This document shows, in pieces, positions 9,377-18,098 of a stretch of 64,000 bases of DNA. The DNA is taken from NCBI GenBank assembly GCA_023458375.1, contig JAEWZT010000005.1, positions 53,054 to 117,053 of the forward strand, read 5' to 3'. The stretch comes from Bacillota bacterium. GTDB lineage: Bacteria > Bacillota > Clostridia > Christensenellales > CAG-314. Numbering within the stretch: the stretch's first letter is position 1; every line of letters begins with the position of its first letter. The translations under genes were made by a program, and so were the position numbers. The notes below the pieces were generated by a model. That model saw only the letters and a program-made list of their open reading frames with translations, ran no database searches and was not told the DNA's origin.

Positions 9377-9405
9377 TTGATTTGACGCCTTTTGCGTGGT
9401 ATAAT
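9377..9405 (+). promoter_or_regulatory. Predicted sigma-A promoter of PAP2 gene
   Basis: TTGATT (9377-9382), 17-bp spacer, TATAAT (9400-9405) with extended -10 TGG. AGGAGG follows at 9425-9430. Confidence 0.8.
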
Positions 9406-9435
9406 CAAGCAAAAGCAAAAAATCAGGAGGGCAAA

Positions 9436-10470
9436 ATGGAAATTATACTCAATATGTTTGAGGGCGCAAGCTTTTCATTCCCTTGGGAAGTTGACTTAAT
9501 GAGGTGGCTTCAACAGATAAGCGGCGGTTTTTTAAACTCTTTAATGAGCGTTGTATCCGCTTTCGGCGAAGAGCTTATAATGATAGCCGTTTTGGGATTG
9601 CTGTATTGGGGGCTGGACAAAAAATTTGGGGAGTTCGTGGGCTTTAACCTGCTGTTTGCAAATACCCTTAACCCCTTAATTAAAAACATGGTCAACCGCC
9701 GTCGCCCCTATATGGACCACGCGGGAATAGAGTGTTTAAAGCCCATTGACCCCAAAGCCGACGTTATGGACGTAGTGGCGCAGGGATATTCTTTCCCAAG
9801 CGGGCATTCCAGCGGTTCGGCTGCCGTATATACTTCTTTGCCTTTTTACGCAAACAACAAGAGACATAAGTGGCTTATAGCCGTCGCGGTCGTCGTTCCT
9901 TTTTTGGTGGGGCTGTCGCGCGTATTTTTGGGGGTGCACTATCCTACCGACGTTATGGCGGGCTGGGCGCTGGGTCTGGGCATAGTTATGCTTATGAGCG
10001 TGCTTATGCGCGTGGTAAAAAACAAATACTGGATATATTTAACAAGCATATTGATTGCCACCGCGGGAATGTTTTACTGCACCACCAACGATTATTTTAC
10101 AAGCTACGGTATGTTGGTAGGCTTTACGGCGGGTATTTTCTTTGAGGAAAAAGTAACGAAATTCAATAACACCAAAGTTTGGTGGAGAATTATATTGCGC
10201 CTTGCGGTAGGCGGAGGTCTGTATTTGGGGCTTAACGCCATATTAAAACTGCCCATGGAACTTATAATGGGCAAAGAGTGGCTGGAATCTGTTTCTGCGG
10301 GCAATTTTGCTTTCCGCGCTTTTCGCTACGCCGCAATAATTTTCCTTTTAGTAGGCGTTTATCCGTTGCTGTTTAAAGTATTTGACAAGGTATGGCTTAA
10401 ACTAAAACTTATAAAAGAACCCTCCCAAAACCCCTCTTATTACAGAAAAGAAAACGAGGGAGAAAAATAA
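9436..10470 (+). CDS. PAP2 superfamily membrane phosphatase
   Basis: 344-aa polytopic membrane protein of the PAP2 (type 2 phosphatidic acid phosphatase) superfamily, which removes phosphate from membrane lipid or isoprenyl phosphates at the outer face of the membrane. Seen: all three phosphatase motifs in order, KNMVNRRRP, FPSGHSSG and SRVFLGVHYPTDVMAGW, supplying the catalytic histidines. The C-terminal half adds several further membrane segments, longer than simple undecaprenyl-diphosphatase BcrC. An upstream in-frame ATG at 9364 overlaps the promoter, so the ATG at 9436 behind AGGAGG is chosen. It is flanked by its own promoter and looks monocistronic. Confidence 0.9.
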   Translation: MEIILNMFEGASFSFPWEVDLMRWLQQISGGFLNSLMSVVSAFGEELIMIAVLGLLYWGLDKKFGEFVGFNLLFANTLNPLIKNMVNRRRPYMDHAGIECLKPIDPKADVMDVVAQGYSFPSGHSSGSAAVYTSLPFYANNKRHKWLIAVAVVVPFLVGLSRVFLGVHYPTDVMAGWALGLGIVMLMSVLMRVVKNKYWIYLTSILIATAGMFYCTTNDYFTSYGMLVGFTAGIFFEEKVTKFNNTKVWWRIILRLAVGGGLYLGLNAILKLPMELIMGKEWLESVSAGNFAFRAFRYAAIIFLLVGVYPLLFKVFDKVWLKLKLIKEPSQNPSYYRKENEGEK

Positions 10471-10723
10471 ACGGCAGTCTTGCGTTTTAAGAAAAGGCTT
10501 TCAATACGTAGTTTTAAAAAAACTATATGAAGAGGTTTAGCACGCATCAAACAAGTAACCTTTAATGGCAAAAGAAGTTAAGCGTAAAGTAAAGCTGTGC
10601 CTTAAAAACAAAAGAGGCAGCGATATATTAAAGGTTTTTAACTTATATTCTTGCCCGCAAGCAAAATAGAAACTTTACAAAAGCCTAAGTTTTATAACGG
10701 ATTGATAAATATAAATACATTAA
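10471..10723. other. Intergenic region, no gene seen
   Basis: AT-rich spacer between the PAP2 gene and the terminator shared with rpmB. No convincing open frame or RNA structure recognised. Confidence 0.5.
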
Positions 10724-10757
10724 AAAAGGTCTTAATATATATTAAGACCTTTTGTTT
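10724..10757. terminator. Bidirectional terminator between PAP2 gene and rpmB
   Basis: Perfect 30-nt palindrome (10724-10753) built on AAGGTCTTAATAT, with T-runs on both strands, so it can end transcripts from both convergent genes. Confidence 0.88.
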
Positions 10758-10797
10758 TTGTTTTTTAAACCGCTTACAGTTAGTTGGTAAAACTTTT

Positions 10798-10986
10798 TTA
10801 CTCAGCCGCTTTATCTAGCGTTCTCAAACAACGGGTGCAGACGTATTGGTTACTTTCTTTTCCGTCTATTTCCAATTTAACTTTTTGCAGATTGGCGCTG
10901 TATGTTCTTGGCGTTTTACGGTTTGAGTGGGAAACTAAGTTGCCGCTCATTTTACCCTTGCCGCAGAGGGCGCATATTTTTGCCAT
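10798..10986 (-). CDS. rpmB: Ribosomal protein bL28
   Basis: 62-aa large-subunit ribosomal protein. Seen: the bL28 start MAKICALCGKG, then a conserved SHSNRKTPR-like stretch and a CTRCLR C-terminal motif. It is the zinc-ribbon (C+) form, with four cysteines in two CxxC pairs (residues 5-8 and near 50-53). The ATG at 10986 lies behind GGAGG; a longer reading from 11040 would cover the promoter and is rejected. Divergent from yloU, the usual Firmicute neighbour. Confidence 0.95.
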   Translation of the reverse strand: MAKICALCGKGKMSGNLVSHSNRKTPRTYSANLQKVKLEIDGKESNQYVCTRCLRTLDKAAE

Positions 10987-11030
10987 TACCCTTTCCTCCC
11001 TTTGTATCGTGCTTGAAAAAGCCGTAAATA

Positions 11031-11059
11031 ATAGTAACACTATTCGCGTCTTTTTGCAA
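11031..11059 (-). promoter_or_regulatory. Predicted sigma-A promoter of rpmB
   Basis: Minus strand: TTGCAA (11059-11054), 17-bp spacer, TACTAT (11036-11031) with extended -10 TGT. Confidence 0.75.
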
Positions 11060-11143
11060 CTGTTTTTTAGTCTCTCTTTTTAAGGTTTATTTCTTTATGC
11101 GGGTATTTTTTAACTCAAAAAAGAGGAATTAGGAAAAAATTGC

Positions 11144-11172
11144 TTGTAATATAGCAAGCGTTGTTGTAAAAT
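11144..11172 (+). promoter_or_regulatory. Predicted promoter of yloU-yloV operon
   Basis: TTGTAA (11144-11149), 17-bp spacer, TAAAAT (11167-11172). A GGGAG Shine-Dalgarno sequence precedes the yloU ATG. The match is fair, not strong. Confidence 0.5.
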
Positions 11173-11206
11173 ACTATTAGTCTGTCTGATTAAGGGAGAA
11201 AGACAA

Positions 11207-11557
11207 ATGGCACTGCGGACAAGAAACTATTACGGAAATATTACCATTACCTCCGACGTCGTCGCAAGCTACGCGGGCTTTTTAGCGTCTGAATGCTACG
11301 GCGTTGTTGACATGGTTCCCGCGCGTTTTTCCGACGCGCTTTCCGATTTATTCAGAATAAACAATTACAGCAGGGGAGTCCGCATTGTAACAAAAGGCGA
11401 TAGGATTTACGTTGACTTGTATGTTGTATTCCGTTACGGGGTCAGTTTATCCGCCGTCGCCCAATCTTTGCGAAGCACTGTAAAATACGGATTAGAAAAA
11501 TTCACCGGAATGATAGTCGGCTCCGTCAACGTGCATGTTGTGGGCGTAAGGCTATAA
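11207..11557 (+). CDS. Asp23/Gls24 family protein (YloU-like)
   Basis: 116-aa Asp23-family envelope-stress protein, like B. subtilis YloU. Seen: GNITITSDVVASYAGFLAS at the start and the repeated beta-alpha pattern ending KFTGMIVGSVNVHVVGVRL. Asp23-family proteins are cytoplasmic or membrane-associated; YloU is linked to envelope homeostasis but its exact role is unclear. Upstream of yloV and divergent from rpmB, exactly as in B. subtilis. Confidence 0.9.
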   Translation: MALRTRNYYGNITITSDVVASYAGFLASECYGVVDMVPARFSDALSDLFRINNYSRGVRIVTKGDRIYVDLYVVFRYGVSLSAVAQSLRSTVKYGLEKFTGMIVGSVNVHVVGVRL

Positions 11558-11578
11558 GCTTTGGTGTGGAGAATATAA

Positions 11579-13264
11579 ATGGTTGCAGCTAGAAGTAACG
11601 CTAACAAATTGTTATCACCCGTCGTTATCAAAAAAATGATAATGAGCGGCGGAAAAAATATAGAAGTAAACAGAGCCCAAATAGACGCCTTAAATGTTTT
11701 CCCCGTGCCCGACGGCGATACGGGGACAAATATGCACCTTACCATGTCGTCGGTTATTACGGGGCTAAACGAGGACACCACCAACAGAATGTCGGTAATT
11801 GCCGACTTGGTGGCAAAGTGCGCGCTTAAAGGCGCGAGAGGCAACAGCGGCGTAATTTTGTCGCAAATCTTAAAGGGTTTTTCTTCCGTCATCGCGCAAG
11901 ATGAGGAAATTTCCGCCCGAACTTTTGCAAAAGCTATGCAAAAGGGAACGGAGCTTGCTTACAGCGCCGTAAGCCGTCCCCGCGAGGGAACTATTTTAAC
12001 GGTAGTACGCGTAATGAGCGAAAAAGCCATTGAATTAAGCAAGTTTGTTACCGACTACGAAGAATTTTTAGTTAAACTTATAGATTGCGGCGAGGAGATT
12101 TTAGCCCAAACGCCTGAAATGCTTGACGTTTTGAAAAAAGCGGGCGTTGTTGACAGCGGCGGATTCGGTCTTGTCATATTTTTTAAAGGCATGCTCAAAG
12201 GTTACTTGGGGCAGGAAATTGACGGGGCGCAGCAGTTGGAGGAATCGCAGGGCGAAGGTATTCAAAAAACCTCCTCTTACGACTTGGGCGACGGCGGCGT
12301 GTTTATAGACTATCACAGTTTAGACGATATAGAGTTCGCCTATTGCACAGAATTTTTTGTTATCAATATATTTAAAAAGACCACCCTTTCCAATATTGAA
12401 AGAATGCGCGAATATTTTAACGAAATAGGCGACTCGGTAGTAGTTGTAGGCGACCTTGACCTTGTAAAAGTTCACGTTCATACCAACAACCCGGGGCTTG
12501 CCATTTCCCACGCGTTGCAACTGGGCGAAGTGGATAAGGTAAAAATTGAAAATATGCTTGAACAGAACCGCGCCTTAAAAAAGAAACTGGAAGCGGAGCG
12601 CAAAGTGATGGGCGTAATAGCCGTAAGCGCGGGCGATGGGTTTGCGAGTATTTTCAAAGACTTAATGTGCGACCAGGTGGTGTCGGGCGGACAGACAATG
12701 AACCCCAGCGCCGAAGATATAGCTTCGGCGGCAAGAAAAGTCAACGCCGACAACGTTATAATTTTGCCCAACAACAAAAATATAATTTTAGCCGCCGAAC
12801 AGTCGCGCGCCTTAGTTGAGGGAAAGGATATTTATGTTATCCCCACCGTAAACGTTCCGCAGGGCATTACCGCAATGCTCAACTACAACCCTGAAAGCAC
12901 GCTGCCCGAAGTTTTAACGGCTATGAATTGCTGTATTGAAAGCGTAAAAGAGGGAAGCGTAACTTATGCTGTAAGGGACTCTCAAATGGGCAAGTTAAAG
13001 CTTGTTAAAGGGGACAAAATCGGCATAACAAGCGGCGAAATTGTCTGCAAGGGCAAGAACGAAGAGGAAGTTTGCGCCGTGTTAATTGAAAAGATTACGC
13101 AAGAAAACGAGGGTGAAATGGTTACCCTTTACTACGGCAAAGACGTGAACGAGCAAAACGCCAACGCCTTTGTGGATAAGCTGCAAGAAAAGTTCCCTCA
13201 ACTTGAATTCGCGCTTTTCTTCGGCGGGCAGCCTTTATACTATTACATTTTATCGGTAGAATAA
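11579..13264 (+). CDS. DAK2/YloV family, fatty acid kinase FakA-like
   Basis: 561-aa protein with an N-terminal DhaL (DAK2) kinase domain, a middle domain and a C-terminal FakA-type domain. FakA phosphorylates fatty acids bound to a FakB (DegV-family) carrier so that PlsY can use the acyl phosphate. Seen: the ATP/Mg site FPVPDGDTGTNM at about 41-52, followed by RGNSGVILSQILKG and GTILTVVRVM. A DegV/FakB-like gene lies at 24950-25840, giving a candidate partner. Starts 21 bp after yloU behind TGGAGA. The assignment to FakA rests on architecture. Confidence 0.88.
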   Translation: MVAARSNANKLLSPVVIKKMIMSGGKNIEVNRAQIDALNVFPVPDGDTGTNMHLTMSSVITGLNEDTTNRMSVIADLVAKCALKGARGNSGVILSQILKGFSSVIAQDEEISARTFAKAMQKGTELAYSAVSRPREGTILTVVRVMSEKAIELSKFVTDYEEFLVKLIDCGEEILAQTPEMLDVLKKAGVVDSGGFGLVIFFKGMLKGYLGQEIDGAQQLEESQGEGIQKTSSYDLGDGGVFIDYHSLDDIEFAYCTEFFVINIFKKTTLSNIERMREYFNEIGDSVVVVGDLDLVKVHVHTNNPGLAISHALQLGEVDKVKIENMLEQNRALKKKLEAERKVMGVIAVSAGDGFASIFKDLMCDQVVSGGQTMNPSAEDIASAARKVNADNVIILPNNKNIILAAEQSRALVEGKDIYVIPTVNVPQGITAMLNYNPESTLPEVLTAMNCCIESVKEGSVTYAVRDSQMGKLKLVKGDKIGITSGEIVCKGKNEEEVCAVLIEKITQENEGEMVTLYYGKDVNEQNANAFVDKLQEKFPQLEFALFFGGQPLYYYILSVE

Positions 13265-13330
13265 CTTTAAGCAAATATATAAGCTTTCTAAGCGCGCACT
13301 TTAATATTAAAGATAAAAATTAGGTAAAAC

Positions 13331-13357
13331 AAAAGACGGTATTGACCGTCTTTTTTT
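13331..13357. terminator. Terminator after yloV (and facing the ABC exporter pair)
   Basis: 10-bp stem (13331-13340 with 13345-13354), tetraloop, then T7 on the plus strand. A weaker T-tract on the minus strand could also serve the convergent exporter genes. Confidence 0.88.
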
Positions 13358-13460
13358 AGTGCGTATATTGAATAAATATTTAATTATTGACTTTGATTTT
13401 TTTAACTCCGCGCCCGCCCATGCAAGAAAGCTGTTAATGTCGCAAGGCGGTATTTACTTT

Positions 13461-15248
13461 TTACAGCTTGTAATTTTCCGCCTGCGTGGTAAAGAGCTTG
13501 TAGTAAAGGCTGTTTTTCTTTTTCATTAAGTTTTTGTGGGTGTCATAGTCCGCTACCCGCCCGCCCTCAATAATCAGCACCTTGTCGCAAAATACGCTGC
13601 TGCTCATTCTGTGAGAAATATAAAACGCCGTTTTACCCCCCACTAAGGAGTTGAAATGTTGGTATATTTCCGCTTCGGCAATGGGATCAAGCGCGCTTGT
13701 AGGTTCATCTAAAATGACGATGGGGGAAGTTTTGAACAATGCGCGCGCGATTGCAATTTTTTGACCTTCGCCACCCGAAAGCTCAATACCCTCTTCGTCA
13801 AGGTTTTTGCCGTAAAGCGACTTTACGCCGCTTTTTAAAGTTGATATTTTTTCCGTTAACCCGACTTTTTCAATTATTTCTTCCGCCCTTTCCTCTCCCT
13901 GTTTAAGGCAGGTTATGTTTTCTTCTATGGAAAAAGCAAACAGTTTGTAATCTTGAAAAACGGCGCTGATGTTGTTGATATAATCGGTGTAGTCGTAGTC
14001 TTCAATGTTTACGCCGTTAATTAAAATCTCGCCGCCGTTAGGTTTGTAAAGCCTTGTCAAAAGCTTTATTAAAGTGGTTTTACCCGCGCCGTTAAGCCCC
14101 ACCACGCTTGTTTTTTGCCCCTTTTCCACCTTAAAGCTAATATCCTGCAGCACCGGCGCGCTTCCCGTAGGGTAAGAAAACGTAACTTCTTTAAACTCTA
14201 TGCTCTCAATTTCTTTGGGGAAAGGCGTCCTCCCGCCACCTTTTGACTGGTCGGGCAGGTCAAGTATTTCAACAAAGGGCTGCAAGTATGACAAATTGCG
14301 GTCAATGGAAATTATGCTGTTGCCAAACGTTGTTACCGAGGAAGAAAAGCTTATGGCGGAGTTGACATACATTGTAAGGCTGCCTATGCTTACGCGTTCG
14401 CCGAAAACGCCCAGGCACCTTAGCCCCACATACCCGTAGGCGAGGGCGCTTTGAAGCGCGGCAATTATTTTTTGCGCACCCTCAACGGCGCCGCCTTTTC
14501 TTACAAGCTTGTCAAGCCACACTATTACTTCTAAATTGTATTGCGTAATAGTATCGGCAAACATTCCGCTCATATCGTAAAGTCTTGCGTCCTTTTGCGT
14601 TTCGTTTCTGTAACAGCTGTTAAAATAATAACCATATTTTCTGTTTATGGGCAGCATCTGCGCGTGAAGCTTTATCTGTTCTTTGCTGAAAAGCGCTTGG
14701 ACAATAAGCATTAAGGCAATGCACAGCGCCAAAAGCGCCACCAATACCCACGAAAGGGAAAACATAATAACTAGCAGACCCGCTATGGTAAACAGGCTTT
14801 GTATCATTACGGCAACCTGATTTACAAATTGACCCAAAATGCCCTGGTTTCTTATGGCAAATACCGCGCGCTCTTTTAAGTCAAGGTAATAGGGGTTTTC
14901 AAGGTTGGCGTAATCCATGCTCATTATTCTTTGCGAAAGGGCTTTCATCATATGCATTTCGGCGTATTCTTTTTTAACTTCAAGCAGCCAGCCGAAAAGT
15001 TTTACCAAAAGCGCGAAAAGCAGGTTGGAAAGGACGATAGCCCCTCCCCAAATAACGACGGCTTTAACATCTAACAATGAACCTTTTACAAGCTCGTCTA
15101 TTAAATACCGCGGCAAAATGACGTTTGCAAATATTTGAAAGGAAGACACCGCGGCGTTGACCAAAAGTAAGAACACATATGCGGGGCACACCTTAAAGGC
15201 AAGTCCGAAAAGCTTAAAAAAGCTGTAAAGTTTGTTTTTGCCTTTCAT
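13461..15248 (-). CDS. ABC exporter half-transporter, second subunit
   Basis: 595-aa ABC half-transporter: six-helix membrane domain (about 1-310) fused to an ATPase domain. Seen: Walker A GLNGAGKTTL, Q-loop in AVFQDYKLF, signature LSGGEGQK, Walker B IVILDEPTSALD, and switch His in YISHRMSS. All catalytic elements are present. It starts 1 bp after the stop of the preceding, equally long subunit and has GGAGGG upstream. The pair is expected to form a heterodimeric exporter for a peptide, lipid or drug; the substrate is not inferable. Confidence 0.88.
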   Translation of the reverse strand: MKGKNKLYSFFKLFGLAFKVCPAYVFLLLVNAAVSSFQIFANVILPRYLIDELVKGSLLDVKAVVIWGGAIVLSNLLFALLVKLFGWLLEVKKEYAEMHMMKALSQRIMSMDYANLENPYYLDLKERAVFAIRNQGILGQFVNQVAVMIQSLFTIAGLLVIMFSLSWVLVALLALCIALMLIVQALFSKEQIKLHAQMLPINRKYGYYFNSCYRNETQKDARLYDMSGMFADTITQYNLEVIVWLDKLVRKGGAVEGAQKIIAALQSALAYGYVGLRCLGVFGERVSIGSLTMYVNSAISFSSSVTTFGNSIISIDRNLSYLQPFVEILDLPDQSKGGGRTPFPKEIESIEFKEVTFSYPTGSAPVLQDISFKVEKGQKTSVVGLNGAGKTTLIKLLTRLYKPNGGEILINGVNIEDYDYTDYINNISAVFQDYKLFAFSIEENITCLKQGEERAEEIIEKVGLTEKISTLKSGVKSLYGKNLDEEGIELSGGEGQKIAIARALFKTSPIVILDEPTSALDPIAEAEIYQHFNSLVGGKTAFYISHRMSSSVFCDKVLIIEGGRVADYDTHKNLMKKKNSLYYKLFTTQAENYKL

Positions 15249-15249
15249 A

Positions 15250-17037
15250 TTAAGCGCCCTCCTTTTCGTCCTGATAGTATTTGCCCTGCACCGTAAACAT
15301 TTCGTAGTATTTGCCTTTTCTTTTCATCAAGGAAGAATGGGAGCCTTCTTCCGCAACGGTATTTCCGTCAAGCAAAATTATTCTGTCGCAAAACTTGGTG
15401 CTTGCCAGTCGGTGGGAAACATACACCGCCGTTTTACCCTCAACAAGCTGCGAAAAGTTTTGATATATTTCCGCTTCGGCAAGGGCGTCAAGCGCCGCGG
15501 TGGGCTCGTCCATTATAACCATATTGCCGCCTTTGTAAAGCGCCCGCGCTATGGCAAGCTTTTGGTTTTCTCCCCCCGACAGTTCCGCACCGTCTTCTTC
15601 TATGATTTTTTTCATCATGTGGTCAATGCCCCTTGGCAAAGATTCTATTTTTTCCTTTAACCCCACCCTTTCTATTACCTGTTGGACGCGTTCTCTGTCA
15701 AAGCCCTCTAAGGCGCAGGCTATGTTTTGCGCCACCGTAAAGGCAAAAATGTTTATTTCCTGAAAAACAACGGCAAACATAGAGTAAAGCTCTTTTTTGT
15801 CGTATTCCTTTATATTTACGCCGTTGATTAAAATTTCCCCCTCGTCTAAGTCGTATAAGCCCATAACGAGTTTTACCAAAGTGCTTTTTCCTGCGCCGTT
15901 TATGCCCACCAGCGCCACTTTTTCGCCCTTTTCAATTCTAAGATTAAGCTTTTTGAAAACAGGCTTTTCTGTTTTGGGGTAAGTGAACGTAACGTCTTTA
16001 AACTCTACCGACAAGGGCTGATGCCCCTCCGGCGCTTTAAGAGTTCCGCCCTTTTGACCGTAATCGGTGTCAAAAAAGACAAATAAATCGTTTATGTAAA
16101 GCAGTTCCTGCAAAATAAACGCAATGTCTTCGGCAAACTTTTTTAAATGCGCCGACAGCGTTAAGACCGCCGCTAAATACATTGAAAAGTCCGCCAAGCT
16201 TCCCCCTTTGTAAACGTTATAAATAAGCAGCCCGTATGTGGCGGCGTCGGAAATCAAAAGCGTCAAAAGGGACAAAAAACCAAGAGAAAACTCTTTCTTT
16301 TTTATTAAGTCTATTACTTTGACGTAACCCTTTATTTCCAAATTGAAGTTAGAAAGTATCCTTTCTTTAATATCGTAAAGCCTTATGTCCTTTCCGTAGT
16401 CAAAGTCCTGCGTCGTACGGGCGTAATAGTCCATTCTCCGTTCCGTTTTCTTTCTGTCGGCTCTTTTGGCGTATGCGTAGTTTTGCGCCTTTTTTGCCAC
16501 CAAAGTAGTAATTGCTACGTTTAAAAACAGCGCGAGCAAAATAAGGGGGCTTTTAAGCCCGATAAATACAATTAAAGCAAGGCAGATTATAACCACCGCC
16601 GGCAGAGAAAAAAGCCTGTGGTAAACGCCTTCTACGCCGTTGTCGTTATTGTTTGTGGCGTTAAACGCGCGCTCGTTTTCCTCATACCACTTGCTGTTTT
16701 CGGTATACGGGTAAGCCACCCTTAAAAGTTTAATAATGGTGTCCCTGCCGTAATTTATCCTTAAAAGGCAAAATCTTGAATAACTGCCGTTTAGTATATG
16801 CGACGACAAAAAGCCGAACAGGGAAGTCATTACAAAGAAAACCCCCACAATAAGCAGCACCGCGTAAACGTTTGGCTGTTCCGCCGTCAATTCCGTTATT
16901 AAATATTTTGGAAGCGCCACCGCAAAAAGGGGATAGATTGCCGCAAAAAAAGTATATAAGGCGCATTTAAAATATAAACTTTTGTCGTTATCGGTTACGT
17001 TTTTTAATAGCCTTTTTATTGATTCTTTACCTTTCAT
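15250..17037 (-). CDS. ABC exporter half-transporter, first subunit
   Basis: 595-aa ABC half-transporter, first gene of a two-gene minus-strand operon. Six-helix membrane domain followed by an ATPase with Walker A GINGAGKSTL, Q-loop AVVFQEINIF, signature LSGGENQK, Walker B MVIMDEPTAALD and switch His in YVSHRLAS. Both subunits keep a catalytic Glu after Walker B, so neither looks degenerate. Divergent from the YcxB-like gene at 17165. Only weak Shine-Dalgarno complementarity (GGACGG) precedes its ATG. Confidence 0.88.
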   Translation of the reverse strand: MKGKESIKRLLKNVTDNDKSLYFKCALYTFFAAIYPLFAVALPKYLITELTAEQPNVYAVLLIVGVFFVMTSLFGFLSSHILNGSYSRFCLLRINYGRDTIIKLLRVAYPYTENSKWYEENERAFNATNNNDNGVEGVYHRLFSLPAVVIICLALIVFIGLKSPLILLALFLNVAITTLVAKKAQNYAYAKRADRKKTERRMDYYARTTQDFDYGKDIRLYDIKERILSNFNLEIKGYVKVIDLIKKKEFSLGFLSLLTLLISDAATYGLLIYNVYKGGSLADFSMYLAAVLTLSAHLKKFAEDIAFILQELLYINDLFVFFDTDYGQKGGTLKAPEGHQPLSVEFKDVTFTYPKTEKPVFKKLNLRIEKGEKVALVGINGAGKSTLVKLVMGLYDLDEGEILINGVNIKEYDKKELYSMFAVVFQEINIFAFTVAQNIACALEGFDRERVQQVIERVGLKEKIESLPRGIDHMMKKIIEEDGAELSGGENQKLAIARALYKGGNMVIMDEPTAALDALAEAEIYQNFSQLVEGKTAVYVSHRLASTKFCDRIILLDGNTVAEEGSHSSLMKRKGKYYEMFTVQGKYYQDEKEGA

Positions 17038-17068
17038 ATTTTTCCGTCCGTAGATTAGCGTTGTAAAA

Positions 17069-17097
17069 AGTATATAGCAAAAGGCTGGCGCTGTCCA
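17069..17097 (-). promoter_or_regulatory. Predicted promoter of the ABC exporter operon
   Basis: Minus strand: TGGACA (17097-17092), 17-bp spacer, TATACT (17074-17069). Confidence 0.65.
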
Positions 17098-17129
17098 TAG
17101 CTTATAAGTTGATTTTTGTCAACCGCTGA

Positions 17130-17158
17130 TTGCGCGGCGCGCTGTTTTGTGCTACAAT
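17130..17158 (+). promoter_or_regulatory. Predicted promoter of YcxB-like gene (leaderless type)
   Basis: TTGCGC (17130-17135), 17-bp spacer, TACAAT (17153-17158) with extended -10 TGC. Only six bases separate the -10 from the ATG at 17165 and there is no Shine-Dalgarno sequence. Confidence 0.6.
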
Positions 17159-17164
17159 TTTTAT

Positions 17165-17746
17165 ATGAATGATATAACAAACGCCCAATTGTATTCGCAG
17201 GCGCTTGCGGTGAACCGTTTTTATTACAGCAAGGCGCTGGTAAGGGATTATTATAAAACACTGTTTCTTTCCATGCCCCAGCTTGCTTTTTTGACAGTGA
17301 TTTTTTCAGCTTTGACGCTTGCCGCTTTAATAAGCTCAATAATAAGCGGAAACTATCTGCTTTTGACTGCGGCGGTCGCGGCTTTCGCTTTTGTAGCGCT
17401 GTTTGTAGCGCTGTATTTGCGTTCCGCCGTCAAAAAGTCGCTTGCCCGTTTTATGGCAAAGCAAGAGAGCGGCGCGCCCAACAGCGTATATTTGCTAAAA
17501 GAAAGGATAGTAATTGAGGAATGCGACGGCGCGGCTCACAACTTAACCTACGGCGAACTTGAAAAAGTTTTGGAAGGGAAAAGCCTTTACGTTTTAGCGG
17601 CGCAAAACAGGCGCTATGTCTTTTTGCCCAAAGAGGGATTTGTAAAAGGGGGCGCGGCGGAGTTTTTTAACTTTTTAAAGAAAAACTATCCCGAAATTAA
17701 GCTATGCGTCAAAAAAACTTTTCTAATTAATCAAGAAATAGAATAA
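17165..17746 (+). CDS. YcxB-like small membrane protein
   Basis: 193-aa protein with two adjacent membrane segments (about 38-60 and 64-88) and a C-terminal cytoplasmic domain of about 100 residues containing FLPKEGF. The layout and the C-terminal pattern resemble the YcxB family, whose function is unknown. The start is the ATG at 17165, six bases after the -10 hexamer, so translation is probably leaderless; a TTG at 17147 overlaps the promoter and is rejected. Divergent from the ABC exporter, with no evident functional link. Confidence 0.72.
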   Translation: MNDITNAQLYSQALAVNRFYYSKALVRDYYKTLFLSMPQLAFLTVIFSALTLAALISSIISGNYLLLTAAVAAFAFVALFVALYLRSAVKKSLARFMAKQESGAPNSVYLLKERIVIEECDGAAHNLTYGELEKVLEGKSLYVLAAQNRRYVFLPKEGFVKGGAAEFFNFLKKNYPEIKLCVKKTFLINQEIE

Positions 17747-18070
17747 GTGTCAAAAGTTTAACGCAATGTCAATTAGCGGTATCTTATAATTTTACGCTTT
17801 GCCGCCTTTTGTATTGTCAATCTATATTAAAATCAACGTGTAATATTAGCAAGGGGCAACAAGAACTAAAAAAACAAAACAGCAAAGCGCTTCAAGGCGT
17901 CGTGATAATTTCTTATACTTTAAAAATTAAGCAAACAACTTTTTTACGCTGTAAAATATTAAACGTTGCGGCGTAAAAATTGCAAAAGGGCAGTTTAAAA
18001 GCCGCCGTTTATTTCGGCGGAAGATTAAAAATAAATATGGGCGAAAAACATGTTTTTTCATTAAAGTTTG
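17747..18070. other. Intergenic region, no gene seen
   Basis: No convincing open frame. A short GC-rich hairpin (CCGCCG with CGGCGG, near 18001-18020) lies about 80 bp before the next gene and lacks a T-run. Confidence 0.5.
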
Positions 18071-18079
18071 TGCTATAAT
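18071..18079 (+). promoter_or_regulatory. Extended -10 promoter of permease gene
   Basis: TGC-TATAAT (18071-18079); the -35 is poor, as is common with extended -10 promoters. GGAGAAAGGG follows before the ATG at 18099. Confidence 0.6.
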
Positions 18080-18098
18080 CGGGGCGGAGAAAGGGTGT

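Noticed and set aside
10784..11083. Plus-strand frame overlapping rpmB
   Set aside because: It is antisense to an obvious bL28 gene and its promoter; no family resemblance.
15232..15982. Plus-strand frames inside the ABC exporter genes
   Set aside because: Antisense shadows of two well-conserved ABC half-transporters.
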